Shown: positions 1 through 6,950 of the stretch, one piece after another | How the letters are laid out: each line of letters starts with the position of its first letter | How positions within the stretch are numbered: position 1 is the first letter of the stretch | Source of the DNA: SKKY01 sp964622305 | GTDB lineage: Bacteria > Bacillota > Peptococcia > Peptococcales > SKKY01 | Reading direction: 5' to 3' | DNA: 31,750 bases | NCBI GenBank assembly: GCA_964622305.1 | Contig: CAZUPR010000013.1 | Coordinates: 1-31,750, forward strand | Position numbers and translations under genes: made by a program | Notes under the pieces: generated by a model | Database searches by the model: none | Seen by the model: the letters and a program-made list of their open reading frames with translations, nothing else | Told to the model about the DNA's origin: nothing

Positions 1-2
1 GT

Positions 3-68
3 AAAAATTATGGAAAAGTATTTTTAACATCTTTACCTGAAATGGACAAAGTTTTATTAAAAAGGTAA
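3..68 (+). CDS. possible 3' end of an upstream gene (partial, unidentified)
   Basis: An open frame enters from the left edge and ends at TAA 66-68, giving about 21 residues ending in KVLLKR. It lies in the same direction as pssA and stops 39 bases before it, so it could be the tail of the preceding operon gene. The residues do not let me recognise a family, and I do not see the C-terminal pattern of phosphatidylserine decarboxylase, a common pssA neighbour. It may equally be chance. Confidence 0.25.
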   Translation, partial: KNYGKVFLTSLPEMDKVLLKR

Positions 69-107
69 ACTAGTAAAGTAAAAAAATAGAGAGTTTTGGA
101 GATTTTT

Positions 108-623
108 ATGAAAAAAATAACCCTTAAGATGATGATTCCCAATATGTTAACTGCTGGAAATTTATGGCTAGGAATTTTCGCCATTATTTCAGCTTTTGAA
201 GGTAACCTGAGAGAATCATGCCTCTTTATTATAGTGGCAGCTTTTTTGGATGGACTTGATGGTAAGGCTGCCAGAAAATTAAATGTAGCATCAGAGTTTG
301 GCAAAGAGTTAGACTCACTTTCAGATTTGATATCTTTTGGCATGGCTCCAGCTATTCTTGCTTATTCCTTTGGCCTTAAAAACTTAGGCATAATTGGCCT
401 CTTAGCAGTTCTAGCTTATGTTACTGCCGGAGCTTTTAGGCTGGCAAGGTTTAATGTCTTAAACATAACAACTCATTTTTTGGGGATTCCAATTACCATT
501 GCAGGAGGCCTTATGGCTTTAATAATGCTTATTGGGTCTTCACTGCCAGCTTTGGCAATTCTTATTATTACTTTAACTCTATCCTGGCTTATGGTCAGCA
601 ATATTGTTTTCCCAAAATTTTAG
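108..623 (+). CDS. pssA: CDP-diacylglycerol--serine O-phosphatidyltransferase
   Basis: This membrane enzyme transfers a phosphatidyl group from CDP-diacylglycerol to L-serine, making phosphatidylserine, the precursor of phosphatidylethanolamine. The CDP-alcohol phosphatidyltransferase signature is complete: D48, D51-G52, A55-R56, G65, D69 and D73 (DGLDGKAAR followed by G-x3-D-x3-D). The rest is mostly hydrophobic and predicts several membrane helices. At 171 residues it matches the short Gram-positive PssA class. I place the start at ATG 108 because TTGGAGA (96-102) is its ribosome site; a TTG at 96 would use up that site. surE follows after 15 bases and is probably co-transcribed. The family is certain; serine as the acceptor is inferred from length and the conserved N-terminus. 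Confidence 0.9.
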   Translation: MKKITLKMMIPNMLTAGNLWLGIFAIISAFEGNLRESCLFIIVAAFLDGLDGKAARKLNVASEFGKELDSLSDLISFGMAPAILAYSFGLKNLGIIGLLAVLAYVTAGAFRLARFNVLNITTHFLGIPITIAGGLMALIMLIGSSLPALAILIITLTLSWLMVSNIVFPKF

Positions 624-638
624 ACACAGGAGCATAAA

Positions 639-1388
639 ATGAACATACTTATTACAAATGATGATGGACTATACTCCCAGGGCCTTAAGGTATTGGTAGA
701 AGAAGCTGCTGCTTTTGGTCAGGTTTATGTAGCAGCACCAACAGAAGAGAAAAGTGCTTGTGGTCATGCCATAACAGTCAGGTCACCAATAAAAATACAT
801 AAAAGCTCTATCTATGATTTAGCCCTGGTTTCTTATGGGGTAGAAGGTACCCCAGCAGATTGCGTTAAAATTGCCAATCAATTTTTAATCGATACAAAAA
901 TTGATCTGGTCCTTTCTGGTATCAATCGAGGTGCCAATCTGGGTACTGATGTTTTTTATTCAGGCACAGTTGCAGGAGCCATGGAGGCTTACATTAATAA
1001 TATTGATGCTATTGCTTTTTCTATAGACAGCAGCCAAATTACTTCCTATGAACTTGCCAGGAAGGCGGTAAAACATCTGATTTCTGAAAAAATTATTAAT
1101 AAAAAAACATCGGAAAAAGTTTTTTACAATGTTAATATACCAGATTCAGATCCGGAATCTTTTAAGGGCTTCCTTGATACCATGCTGGGAAAAAGAATTT
1201 ATAATAATGAATTTATCAAAAGACAGGACCCATGGGGTAATGATTATTTTTGGCTGGGTGGAGACGTACTTTCTTTACCAGAAAATGATATAGCTTATGA
1301 CACCGGTGCAGTTAATAACGGTTATATTTCTGTAACTCCCTTGAATATTGATTTAACTGATTTTTCTCTATTACAGACAAAAAAATAG
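639..1388 (+). CDS. surE: 5'/3'-nucleotidase SurE
   Basis: SurE is a cytoplasmic metal-dependent phosphatase that removes phosphate from nucleoside 5'- and 3'-monophosphates and, in some species, from short polyphosphate. The N-terminal NDDG motif gives metal ligands D8 and D9. S39 (EEKSACGHA) and N96 (SGINRGAN, followed by a G-x-D-x-x-YSGTV stretch) complete the known metal site. The length of 249 residues is normal. ATG 639 has an AGGAG site just upstream, 15 bases after the pssA stop. A terminator follows directly, so surE closes this transcription unit. Confidence 0.95.
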   Translation: MNILITNDDGLYSQGLKVLVEEAAAFGQVYVAAPTEEKSACGHAITVRSPIKIHKSSIYDLALVSYGVEGTPADCVKIANQFLIDTKIDLVLSGINRGANLGTDVFYSGTVAGAMEAYINNIDAIAFSIDSSQITSYELARKAVKHLISEKIINKKTSEKVFYNVNIPDSDPESFKGFLDTMLGKRIYNNEFIKRQDPWGNDYFWLGGDVLSLPENDIAYDTGAVNNGYISVTPLNIDLTDFSLLQTKK

Positions 1389-1396
1389 CAATAATT

Positions 1397-1434
1397 AAAA
1401 CAATTTTTTATTAAGTTAGAAAATTGTTTTTTTT
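1397..1434 (+). terminator. Rho-independent terminator after surE
   Basis: The 11-base arm AAAACAATTTT (1397-1407) pairs perfectly with AAAATTGTTTT (1420-1430) across a 12-base loop, and the T run continues to 1434. The stem is AT-rich, so it is of moderate strength. It starts 9 bases after the surE stop. Confidence 0.75.
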
Positions 1435-1486
1435 GTGTAATAGTTAATTATGTTTTTAGGAAAATTAAAAAGAGGAGGAACTTATA

Positions 1487-3003
1487 TTGAAAACCTACAA
1501 GACGGAAGAAATCAAAAATATAGGAATTGTTTCCCATGCAGGGGCCGGTAAAACTTCCCTTGCAGAAGCGTTCTTATTCAATGCTGATCACATCAGCAGA
1601 CTGGGAAAAGTAGATGATGGTACTACCACCACAGACTACCTGCCTGCGGAGATTTCCAGAGGGGTAACAATAAGTACAGCTTTAGCACCAGTAGAGTGGA
1701 AAAACTATAAATTTAACTTTATAGACACGCCAGGCTACTCTGATTTTGCCGGGGAAGTTAATGGAGCTTTGAGGGTTTCTGATAACATGTTGCTGGTGGT
1801 TTCCGGAGTTTCAGGAATAGAAGTAAGAACTGAAATATTATGGGATTATGCGGAAGAGTTAAAAAAACCAAGATTTGTTTTTATAAATAAACTAGACAGA
1901 GAAAATGCAGATTTTTACCGGACCCTTGAAGAATTACAAAGTGAATTTGGTAATAAGCTGGTGCCAGTCTGGCTGCCAATCGGAAAAGAAGAAAACTTTA
2001 CAGGATTAGTGGATATCCTTAAAAATAAGGCTTATGACTTTAGCTCAGGAATTAAAGAAATTCCTGTTCCAGGGGATATGGCTGATTTAATTGAACTTCA
2101 CAAATCACAGGTTATTGAAGCCGTAGCGGAATGTAATGATGAACTCTTAATGAAATATCTTGAAGGTGAAGAATTGACCCTGGAAGAAATTATGGAAGGC
2201 TTAAAAAAAGGTATCAAAGAAGCCTGCCTCTTCCCGGTTTTTGCAGGATCTGCTGTAAAAAACTATGGTCCGGCTTTGCTTTTAGACTATATTGCAGAAA
2301 TTATTCCTGGAGCAGCTGAATTTTCACAAGAAGCAGAAAAAAATTCAGCCCTGGTCTTCAAGAGTATAGCAGACCCCTTTGTCGGCAAACTGAACTTTAT
2401 TAAGGTAATGTCAGGTTCCTTAAAGGCTGGTCAAAATATCTACAATACTAATAAAGAAAAAGATGAGAAAATTAACCACTTCATGATTATGAGGGGCAAA
2501 AACAGCTCTAATCAGGAAGAATTATTTGCCGGAGATATAGCTGCTGTATCCAAATTACAACATACTGGCACAGGCGATACCCTGGCCTACAAGAATGATC
2601 CAGTTCTCTTAGATGGGATTGATTTTCCAGAACCTGGTCTTCGTTTTGCAGTTATCTCAAAAAACAGGGGAGATGAAGATAAAATTTCCGCAGCCCTGGC
2701 AAAGATTTTGGAAGAAGATTTTTCTCTTAAATATATAAAAGACCCAGACACAAAAGAAAGTATTATCGTGGGGATGGGAGACCTTCACCTTGATATTATA
2801 AAAGACCGACTAAAGAGTACTTATAATCTGGATGTAGAATTAAAGACTCCTAAAGTTCCTTATAAAGAAACGATCAGAAACAGCGTTAAAGCTCAGGGCA
2901 AGCATAAAAAACAATCTGGTGGAGCAGGCCAATATGGTGACGTCTGGATTACCATTGAGCCAAACTATGAAGAAACATTTACCTTTGCTGAAAGTGTTTT
3001 TGG
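1487..3003 (+). CDS. fusA: EF-G-like translation GTPase (FusA2 type), interrupted by assembly gap
   Basis: This is a ribosome-associated GTPase of the elongation factor G superfamily. G1 is SHAGAGKT (16-23), the switch I region contains RGVTI (58-62), G3 is DTPG (80-83) and G4 is NKLD (134-137). Domains II and III follow. Domain IV begins at the GGAGQYGDVW stretch, where EF-G-like second copies have GGAGQYG and canonical EF-G has GGRGQYG, so I favour the EF-G-like (FusA2) group. About 506 residues are visible against about 680-690 expected; the remainder of domain IV and domain V lie in the N run. Downstream of the gap, residues SKKEED and TAA at 3105-3125 are a plausible C-terminus. The start is TTG 1487, eight bases after AGGAGG (1473-1478). 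A true break cannot be excluded, but the gap explains it. Confidence 0.88.
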
Positions 3004-3103
3004 NNNNNNNNNNNNNNNNNNNNNNNNNNNNNNNNNNNNNNNNNNNNNNNNNNNNNNNNNNNNNNNNNNNNNNNNNNNNNNNNNNNNNNNNNNNNNNNNN
3101 NNN
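3004..3103. other. assembly gap (100 N)
   Basis: Exactly 100 N characters interrupt the sequence. A round 100 is the usual placeholder for a gap of unknown length. From the missing part of the EF-G-like gene I infer that roughly 0.5 kb is absent. Frame and stop codons read across this stretch have no meaning. Confidence 0.98.
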
Positions 3104-3136
3104 TAGTAAAAAAGAAGAAGATTAAAAAAGAGCAAG

Positions 3137-3167
3137 AAAAAAGGACAGGTTATCCTGTCCTTTTTTT
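3137..3167. terminator. bidirectional terminator between the EF-G-like gene and tRNA-Trp
   Basis: GGACAGG (3143-3149) pairs with CCTGTCC (3154-3160) across a TTAT loop. The stem is flanked by A6 on the left and T7 on the right, so it can terminate both the rightward EF-G-like transcript and the leftward tRNA transcript, whose encoded 3' CCA lies only a few bases away. Confidence 0.88.
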
Positions 3168-3169
3168 GT

Positions 3170-3245
3170 TGGCAGGGGCAGCAGGACTTGAACCCGCAAC
3201 CAATGGTTTTGGAGACCACTACTCTACCAGTTGAGCTATACCCCT
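3170..3245 (-). tRNA. trpT: tRNA-Trp (anticodon CCA)
   Basis: On the minus strand the acceptor arm AGGGGTA (ending at 3245) pairs with TGCCCCT, followed by discriminator G and an encoded CCA (3172-3170). The anticodon loop CTCCAAA is held by a GTGGT/ACCAT stem and gives anticodon CCA, which reads UGG. The T arm is GCGGG-TTCAAGT-CCTGC with one G-T pair. Length is 76 bases. A promoter lies just upstream and a shared terminator just downstream, so it looks like a single-gene transcription unit. Confidence 0.96.
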
Positions 3246-3263
3246 TTGCATAAGATGTTTTTT

Positions 3264-3292
3264 ATATTATAATATAACTAATTTTTTGTCAA
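3264..3292 (-). promoter_or_regulatory. promoter of tRNA-Trp
   Basis: Reading the minus strand, a perfect -35 TTGACA (plus 3292-3287) is followed after 17 bases by TAATAT (3269-3264), or after 15 bases by TATAAT (3271-3266). The tRNA 5' end at 3245 is about 20 bases further on. The -35 box abuts and slightly overlaps the ribosome site AAGGTGG (3291-3297) of the divergent PHP gene. Confidence 0.75.
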
Positions 3293-3301
3293 GGTGGTAT
3301 T

Positions 3302-4111
3302 ATGAAAAACACAATAGATATGCATATTCATACATTGCACTCTGACGGGACAGATTCTCTGAAAAAAGTACTTGAAAAAGCTCAGTGCAATGGTTTAGAA
3401 TATATCAGTATAAGCGATCATGAGAGTATGGAAGCTTATAAAAACATCAATGAAATGAATAATTATAAGCTAACAATTATTCCTGGTTTAGAGTTGCACA
3501 CCTATTATCAGGGTCAGGAAGTCCATCTTCTTGCTTATGGTCTGGATCATGAAAACCCGGAAATTGAATCTTACCTTAAAAGATTGCGCCAGGAAAGAAG
3601 CGAAATTTCTTATGAGACAGTAGAAAGAATTCGAAAAAAAGGGATTGAACTTGACTGGGAAAAAGTTTTAGAAAAAGCTGGAAAAAATGTGGCCATAACC
3701 AAAGGTCATTTAATCAGATGTCTGGCTGATCTAAATATTGAAGACAAGGAAATTTATTTTAATTTTTTTAATCCTCTTGGAGCTTCTTATATTGATTATA
3801 AAAAGAATCCTTTTCACGAAGCTTTTGATATCGTTGAAAGTAATAAGGGCAAGGCTGTTTTGGCCCACCCAGGCTTAATTAATAACGATAATCTTGTTGA
3901 AGATATCATAAAAAAGTTCAAACCAGGCCTGGAAGTTTATTACTATTATTATGGAAATAAAAGAGACAGCCTGATTAGAAAATATAAGACTATGTCGGAA
4001 AAATATGATACAATATACTCTGGTGGAAGCGACTATCATGGTCACATTACACCCTCTGAATTAGGCGGAGTTTACGTACCCCATGAGGTAGCAGAGATGT
4101 TGTTAGCCTGA
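3302..4111 (+). CDS. PHP-domain phosphoesterase
   Basis: This is a polymerase-and-histidinol-phosphatase domain protein, a metal-dependent phosphoesterase of the TrpH / 3',5'-nucleoside bisphosphate phosphatase type. Metal-site motifs appear in family order: HIHTLHSDG (H8, H10), SDHES (about 39-43), PGLELHT (E64, H66), H75, LAHPG (H189) and GGSDYHG (241-247). A helical insertion of about 100 residues sits between the third and fourth motifs, as is usual in this group. Length 269 is normal. ATG 3302 follows AAGGTGG at 3291-3297. The gene stands alone between the divergent tRNA-Trp and the kor operon. The fold is certain. The substrate (pAp-like nucleotides or short RNA ends) is family inference. 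Confidence 0.85.
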   Translation: MKNTIDMHIHTLHSDGTDSLKKVLEKAQCNGLEYISISDHESMEAYKNINEMNNYKLTIIPGLELHTYYQGQEVHLLAYGLDHENPEIESYLKRLRQERSEISYETVERIRKKGIELDWEKVLEKAGKNVAITKGHLIRCLADLNIEDKEIYFNFFNPLGASYIDYKKNPFHEAFDIVESNKGKAVLAHPGLINNDNLVEDIIKKFKPGLEVYYYYYGNKRDSLIRKYKTMSEKYDTIYSGGSDYHGHITPSELGGVYVPHEVAEMLLA

Positions 4112-4132
4112 TTCATTTTTTTTCAAGATAAA

Positions 4133-4162
4133 TGACAACTTGACTGAGTTAAGAAATTGTCA
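4133..4162 (+). promoter_or_regulatory. inverted repeat / hairpin upstream of korD
   Basis: TGACAA (4133-4138) pairs with TTGTCA (4157-4162). Inside it CTTGAC (4139-4144) pairs with GTTAAG (4148-4153, one G-T) around a TGA loop, leaving AAA (4154-4156) bulged. The element ends two bases before the G6 ribosome site of korD. It could be an operator or a leader hairpin that controls access to that site. No T run follows, so it is not a terminator. Confidence 0.45.
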
Positions 4163-4177
4163 CTGGGGGGACTATAG

Positions 4178-4384
4178 GTGAAAAAAGATCCAATAATTAT
4201 TAATCTTGACTGGTGTAAGGCCTGTGGTATTTGTTACAGACTATGCCCAACTGGGACTATTGAGGGCAACGAAAGAGGAGAAGTTGTTCTGGTTCACCCG
4301 GAAAAATGTATTCAATGTGCAATGTGTGAGGATCATTGCCCCGACTATGCTATTGAAGTCAGGAGGGAAGATAATGACAAATAA
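4178..4384 (+). CDS. korD: 2-oxoacid:ferredoxin oxidoreductase, delta (ferredoxin-like) subunit
   Basis: This 68-residue protein carries two 4Fe-4S clusters and passes electrons from the catalytic subunits to ferredoxin. Ligands are C13, C16, C19, C23 and C44, C47, C50, C54, in two CxxCxxCxxxCP motifs, the second being CIQCAMCEDHCP. The start is GTG 4178, preceded by a G-rich ribosome site at 4165-4170. Its last codons overlap the start of korA by 11 bases, which argues for translational coupling. It is first in a D-A-B-C operon, as in other four-subunit KorDABC or VorDABC enzymes. Confidence 0.92.
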   Translation: MKKDPIIINLDWCKACGICYRLCPTGTIEGNERGEVVLVHPEKCIQCAMCEDHCPDYAIEVRREDNDK

Positions 4385-5519
4385 ACCAAGACTTATTCAA
4401 GGAAACAGGGCTGTTGCAGAAGGAGCTATTGCTGCAGGTGTTAATTTTTTTGCTGGCTATCCAATTACCCCATCAACTGAAATAGCTGAAATCCTTGCTG
4501 AGATGCTTCCTGTAAATGGTGGCAGATTTATACAGATGGAAGATGAAATTGCCAGTTTGGCTGCTGTTATTGGTGCTTCATTAACAGGCAAAAAAGCCCT
4601 GACAGCCAGCTCAGGCCCTGGCATTTCTTTAAAACAAGAAAATGTAGGTTATGCTCAAATAACTGAAATTCCTTGTGTTATTGTTAACGTGCAAAGGCTT
4701 GGTCCATCTACCGGCGGGCCAACACTGCCGGCACAAGGGGATGTTATGCAGGCCAGATGGGGCAGTCATGGTGACAGTCCAATTATTGCACTCTGCCCAA
4801 TTTCAGTTCCTGAATGTTTTTCTATGACAGTAAAAGCAGTAAATCTGGCAGAAAAATTCAGAACTCCTGTTTATCTTCTTCTTGACGAAGTAACTGGCCA
4901 TATGAGGGAAAGAATAATTATTCCTGAGAAGGAAGAACTTGAAATTATAAACAGGAAAAGAACTACAAAAGAACCTGGCCAATATTTGCCTTATGAAGTT
5001 GAGGAAGGTTCTAAAGTTCCTGATTTTGCAGATTTTGGTAAAGGATATAAATGGCACGTAACTGGTCTTATCCATGATGCCACTGGATTTCCCAGTAACA
5101 GCACTAAGGAAGTTGAAAAGCTGCTCAATCGTATCATGACTAAATTTGATGATCATCTTGATGAAATTATCATGTACGAAGAGGTGGAAACTGAAGATGC
5201 TGAAGTCATCTTAGTTGCCTATGGCAGTGTTGCCCGCTCGGCAATTTCAGCAGTTAAGCAGCTGAGAGAAGAGGGTATTAAGGCAGGAGTCTTTATCCCT
5301 AAAACAATCTGGCCTTTTCCCGAAGCAAGATTAAGGGAATTAATAAAAGGGCCTTGCAAGAAAATTATTTCTACTGAGATGAACTATGGCCAACTTTCTT
5401 ATGAAATAGAAAGAATAGTCATTAAAGATGTGGAATTTGATAAGGCTTTAAAAGCCAATGGTCAGATAATCACTCCTGAGGAACTTATAGATAAAGTAAA
5501 AGGGGGAGATTTATTATGA
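4374..5519 (+). CDS. korA: 2-oxoglutarate:ferredoxin oxidoreductase, alpha subunit
   Basis: With KorB, this subunit forms the catalytic core that oxidises 2-oxoglutarate to succinyl-CoA and CO2 and reduces ferredoxin; in reverse it carboxylates succinyl-CoA. The N-terminal pyrimidine-binding domain shows YPITPSTEI (29-37), IQMEDEIAS (about 53-61) and SSGPG (79-83), all standard in the alpha subunit. At 381 residues it lacks the fused gamma domain, which is encoded separately as korC. I choose ATG 4374 because AGGAGG (4361-4366) sits seven bases upstream; the frame stays open further left to 4206 only because it runs through korD. It overlaps korB by four bases (ATGA). Specificity for 2-oxoglutarate over other 2-oxoacids is inferred from overall resemblance. 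Confidence 0.92.
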   Translation: MTNKPRLIQGNRAVAEGAIAAGVNFFAGYPITPSTEIAEILAEMLPVNGGRFIQMEDEIASLAAVIGASLTGKKALTASSGPGISLKQENVGYAQITEIPCVIVNVQRLGPSTGGPTLPAQGDVMQARWGSHGDSPIIALCPISVPECFSMTVKAVNLAEKFRTPVYLLLDEVTGHMRERIIIPEKEELEIINRKRTTKEPGQYLPYEVEEGSKVPDFADFGKGYKWHVTGLIHDATGFPSNSTKEVEKLLNRIMTKFDDHLDEIIMYEEVETEDAEVILVAYGSVARSAISAVKQLREEGIKAGVFIPKTIWPFPEARLRELIKGPCKKIISTEMNYGQLSYEIERIVIKDVEFDKALKANGQIITPEELIDKVKGGDLL

Positions 5520-6337
5520 GAAAAGATTTACAACACTTGTTCAGAATGAACAAATTTCCCCATATTTGGTGTCCTGGTTGTGGCAATGGAATCGTTTTAA
5601 GGACCATAGCCCAGGCTATTAATGAATCTGATTTGGACCTTGACAGAACCGTTGTTGTATCTGGTATTGGCTGTTCTTCCAGATCAACCGGTTATATGAA
5701 CTTTGATACAGTCCACACTACCCACGGCAGAGCCTTAGCCTTTGCAACAGGTATAAAGACAGCAGAACCAGATCTCAACGTTTTTGTTATAACCGGTGAT
5801 GGTGATGCCACTGCTATAGGCGGAAACCACTTTATACATGCTGCCAGAAGAAATATTGACCTAAACGTTATTCTTTTTAATAACAATATTTACGGTATGA
5901 CCGGAGGACAGTATTCTCCCATGACACCCCAGGGGGATTTGGCTACAACTTCTCCTTATGGAAACTTGGAGAATAATTTTGATATTCCAAAATTAGCTGT
6001 TGCCGCCGGGGCCACCTTTGTGGGCAGAAGTACAGTTTACCATGATAAATTACTGGTAACTTTAATAAAAGACGGTATTAAAAACAGAGGATTTTCTCTG
6101 ACAGAAGCTATTACTATGTGTCCTGTTTCTTATGGACGAAAAAACCGCTATGGTGATGGTGCCGATATGATTGAATGGCAAAAATCCCATACAGTTAATG
6201 TTAAGGCTGCTGAAAAGCTTGGGCCTGAAAAAATTAAAGGAAAATATATAATTGGTGAGCTTTATAACCAAAGCCGTCCTGCCTACAACGATTTATATCA
6301 GGCAATTGTTGAAAAACTCCAGGATAAGGGGGAATAA
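5516..6337 (+). CDS. korB: 2-oxoglutarate:ferredoxin oxidoreductase, beta subunit
   Basis: This is the thiamine-pyrophosphate-binding catalytic subunit. WCPGCGNG (18-25) is the conserved beta-subunit N-terminus, GIGCSSR (50-56) follows, and the TPP/Mg site is GDGDATAIGGNH (94-105) with NNNIYGMTGGQ (122-132). The length of 273 residues fits the KorB class. Its ATG overlaps the korA stop, and korC starts six bases after its stop, so the four genes are surely one transcript. The beta subunits for pyruvate and 2-ketoisovalerate are similar, so the exact substrate is not proven. Confidence 0.93.
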   Translation: MRKDLQHLFRMNKFPHIWCPGCGNGIVLRTIAQAINESDLDLDRTVVVSGIGCSSRSTGYMNFDTVHTTHGRALAFATGIKTAEPDLNVFVITGDGDATAIGGNHFIHAARRNIDLNVILFNNNIYGMTGGQYSPMTPQGDLATTSPYGNLENNFDIPKLAVAAGATFVGRSTVYHDKLLVTLIKDGIKNRGFSLTEAITMCPVSYGRKNRYGDGADMIEWQKSHTVNVKAAEKLGPEKIKGKYIIGELYNQSRPAYNDLYQAIVEKLQDKGE

Positions 6338-6343
6338 AATAGA

Positions 6344-6877
6344 ATGAAAAAGTTTAGAATCTCCGGTTCTGGAGGCCAGGGTGTAATTACCCTGGGGATA
6401 ATACTTGCCGAGGCTGCTATCCAGGATGGTAAAATGGCTGTCCAGTCACAAAGTTACGGACCAGAAGCAAGAGGGGGAGCAAGTAAATCAGAAGTAATCA
6501 TTAGTGATGAAGAAATATTTTTTCCCAAGGTTTCTCTTCCAGATGTTTTTGTAACTATGAGCCAAAAGGCAGCTGAAAAATATGGCCATGAAATTGAAGA
6601 TGACGGGATTATAATTGTAGATTCCTCAATGGTTGATGAGTATGAAAATGATAAGGGTAAAATTTATTCCTTTCCTGTAACTCAGATAGCCAGAGAAGAG
6701 TTTCCCAGCCCCATGTATGCAAATATAGTTATGCTTGGTGTCATTACTGGACTTACAGATATTGTCAGCTTGGATAAGATGAAAGAAGCCATTAAAATCA
6801 GGCTTTCAAGAGGTTATGAAACTAATGAAAAAGCCTTGGAAAGAGGATACTACCTGGCTAAAGAAGAACTAAATTAA
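6344..6877 (+). CDS. korC: 2-oxoglutarate:ferredoxin oxidoreductase, gamma subunit
   Basis: This is the gamma domain, which helps bind coenzyme A. It begins with SGSGGQGV (7-14), the standard gamma-subunit glycine motif, and contains SYGPEARGGASKSEV (about 42-56), typical of KorC and VorC. The length of 177 residues is normal. It is last in korDABC. A terminator shared with the convergent putP gene follows 16 bases after the stop. Confidence 0.92.
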   Translation: MKKFRISGSGGQGVITLGIILAEAAIQDGKMAVQSQSYGPEARGGASKSEVIISDEEIFFPKVSLPDVFVTMSQKAAEKYGHEIEDDGIIIVDSSMVDEYENDKGKIYSFPVTQIAREEFPSPMYANIVMLGVITGLTDIVSLDKMKEAIKIRLSRGYETNEKALERGYYLAKEELN

Positions 6878-6893
6878 AAGAACTAAAATACAG

Positions 6894-6930
6894 AAAAAAA
6901 AAGGAAGCCTTTTTAAAAAGGCTTCCTTTT
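6894..6930. terminator. bidirectional terminator between korC and putP
   Basis: GGAAGCCTTT pairs with AAAGGCTTCC (6903-6926) as a near-perfect palindrome with a four-base loop. Nine A residues flank it on the left and four T residues on the right. It should stop the leftward putP transcript strongly and the rightward korDABC transcript more weakly. Confidence 0.87.
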
Positions 6931-6950
6931 CTGATTTAAGATAGAATATT

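Noticed and set aside
8..343. Open frame of 111 codons on the minus strand at the left edge.
   Set aside because: It lies opposite pssA, has no ribosome site or recognisable domain, and pssA on the plus strand is certain.
2919..3219. Open frames that cross the N run on both strands.
   Set aside because: They exist only because N carries no stop codons; the minus-strand one also runs through the tRNA gene.
4206..4373. A korA frame extended upstream to 4206.
   Set aside because: The extension overlaps the whole two-cluster ferredoxin gene korD in another frame, and ATG 4374 has a proper AGGAGG site.
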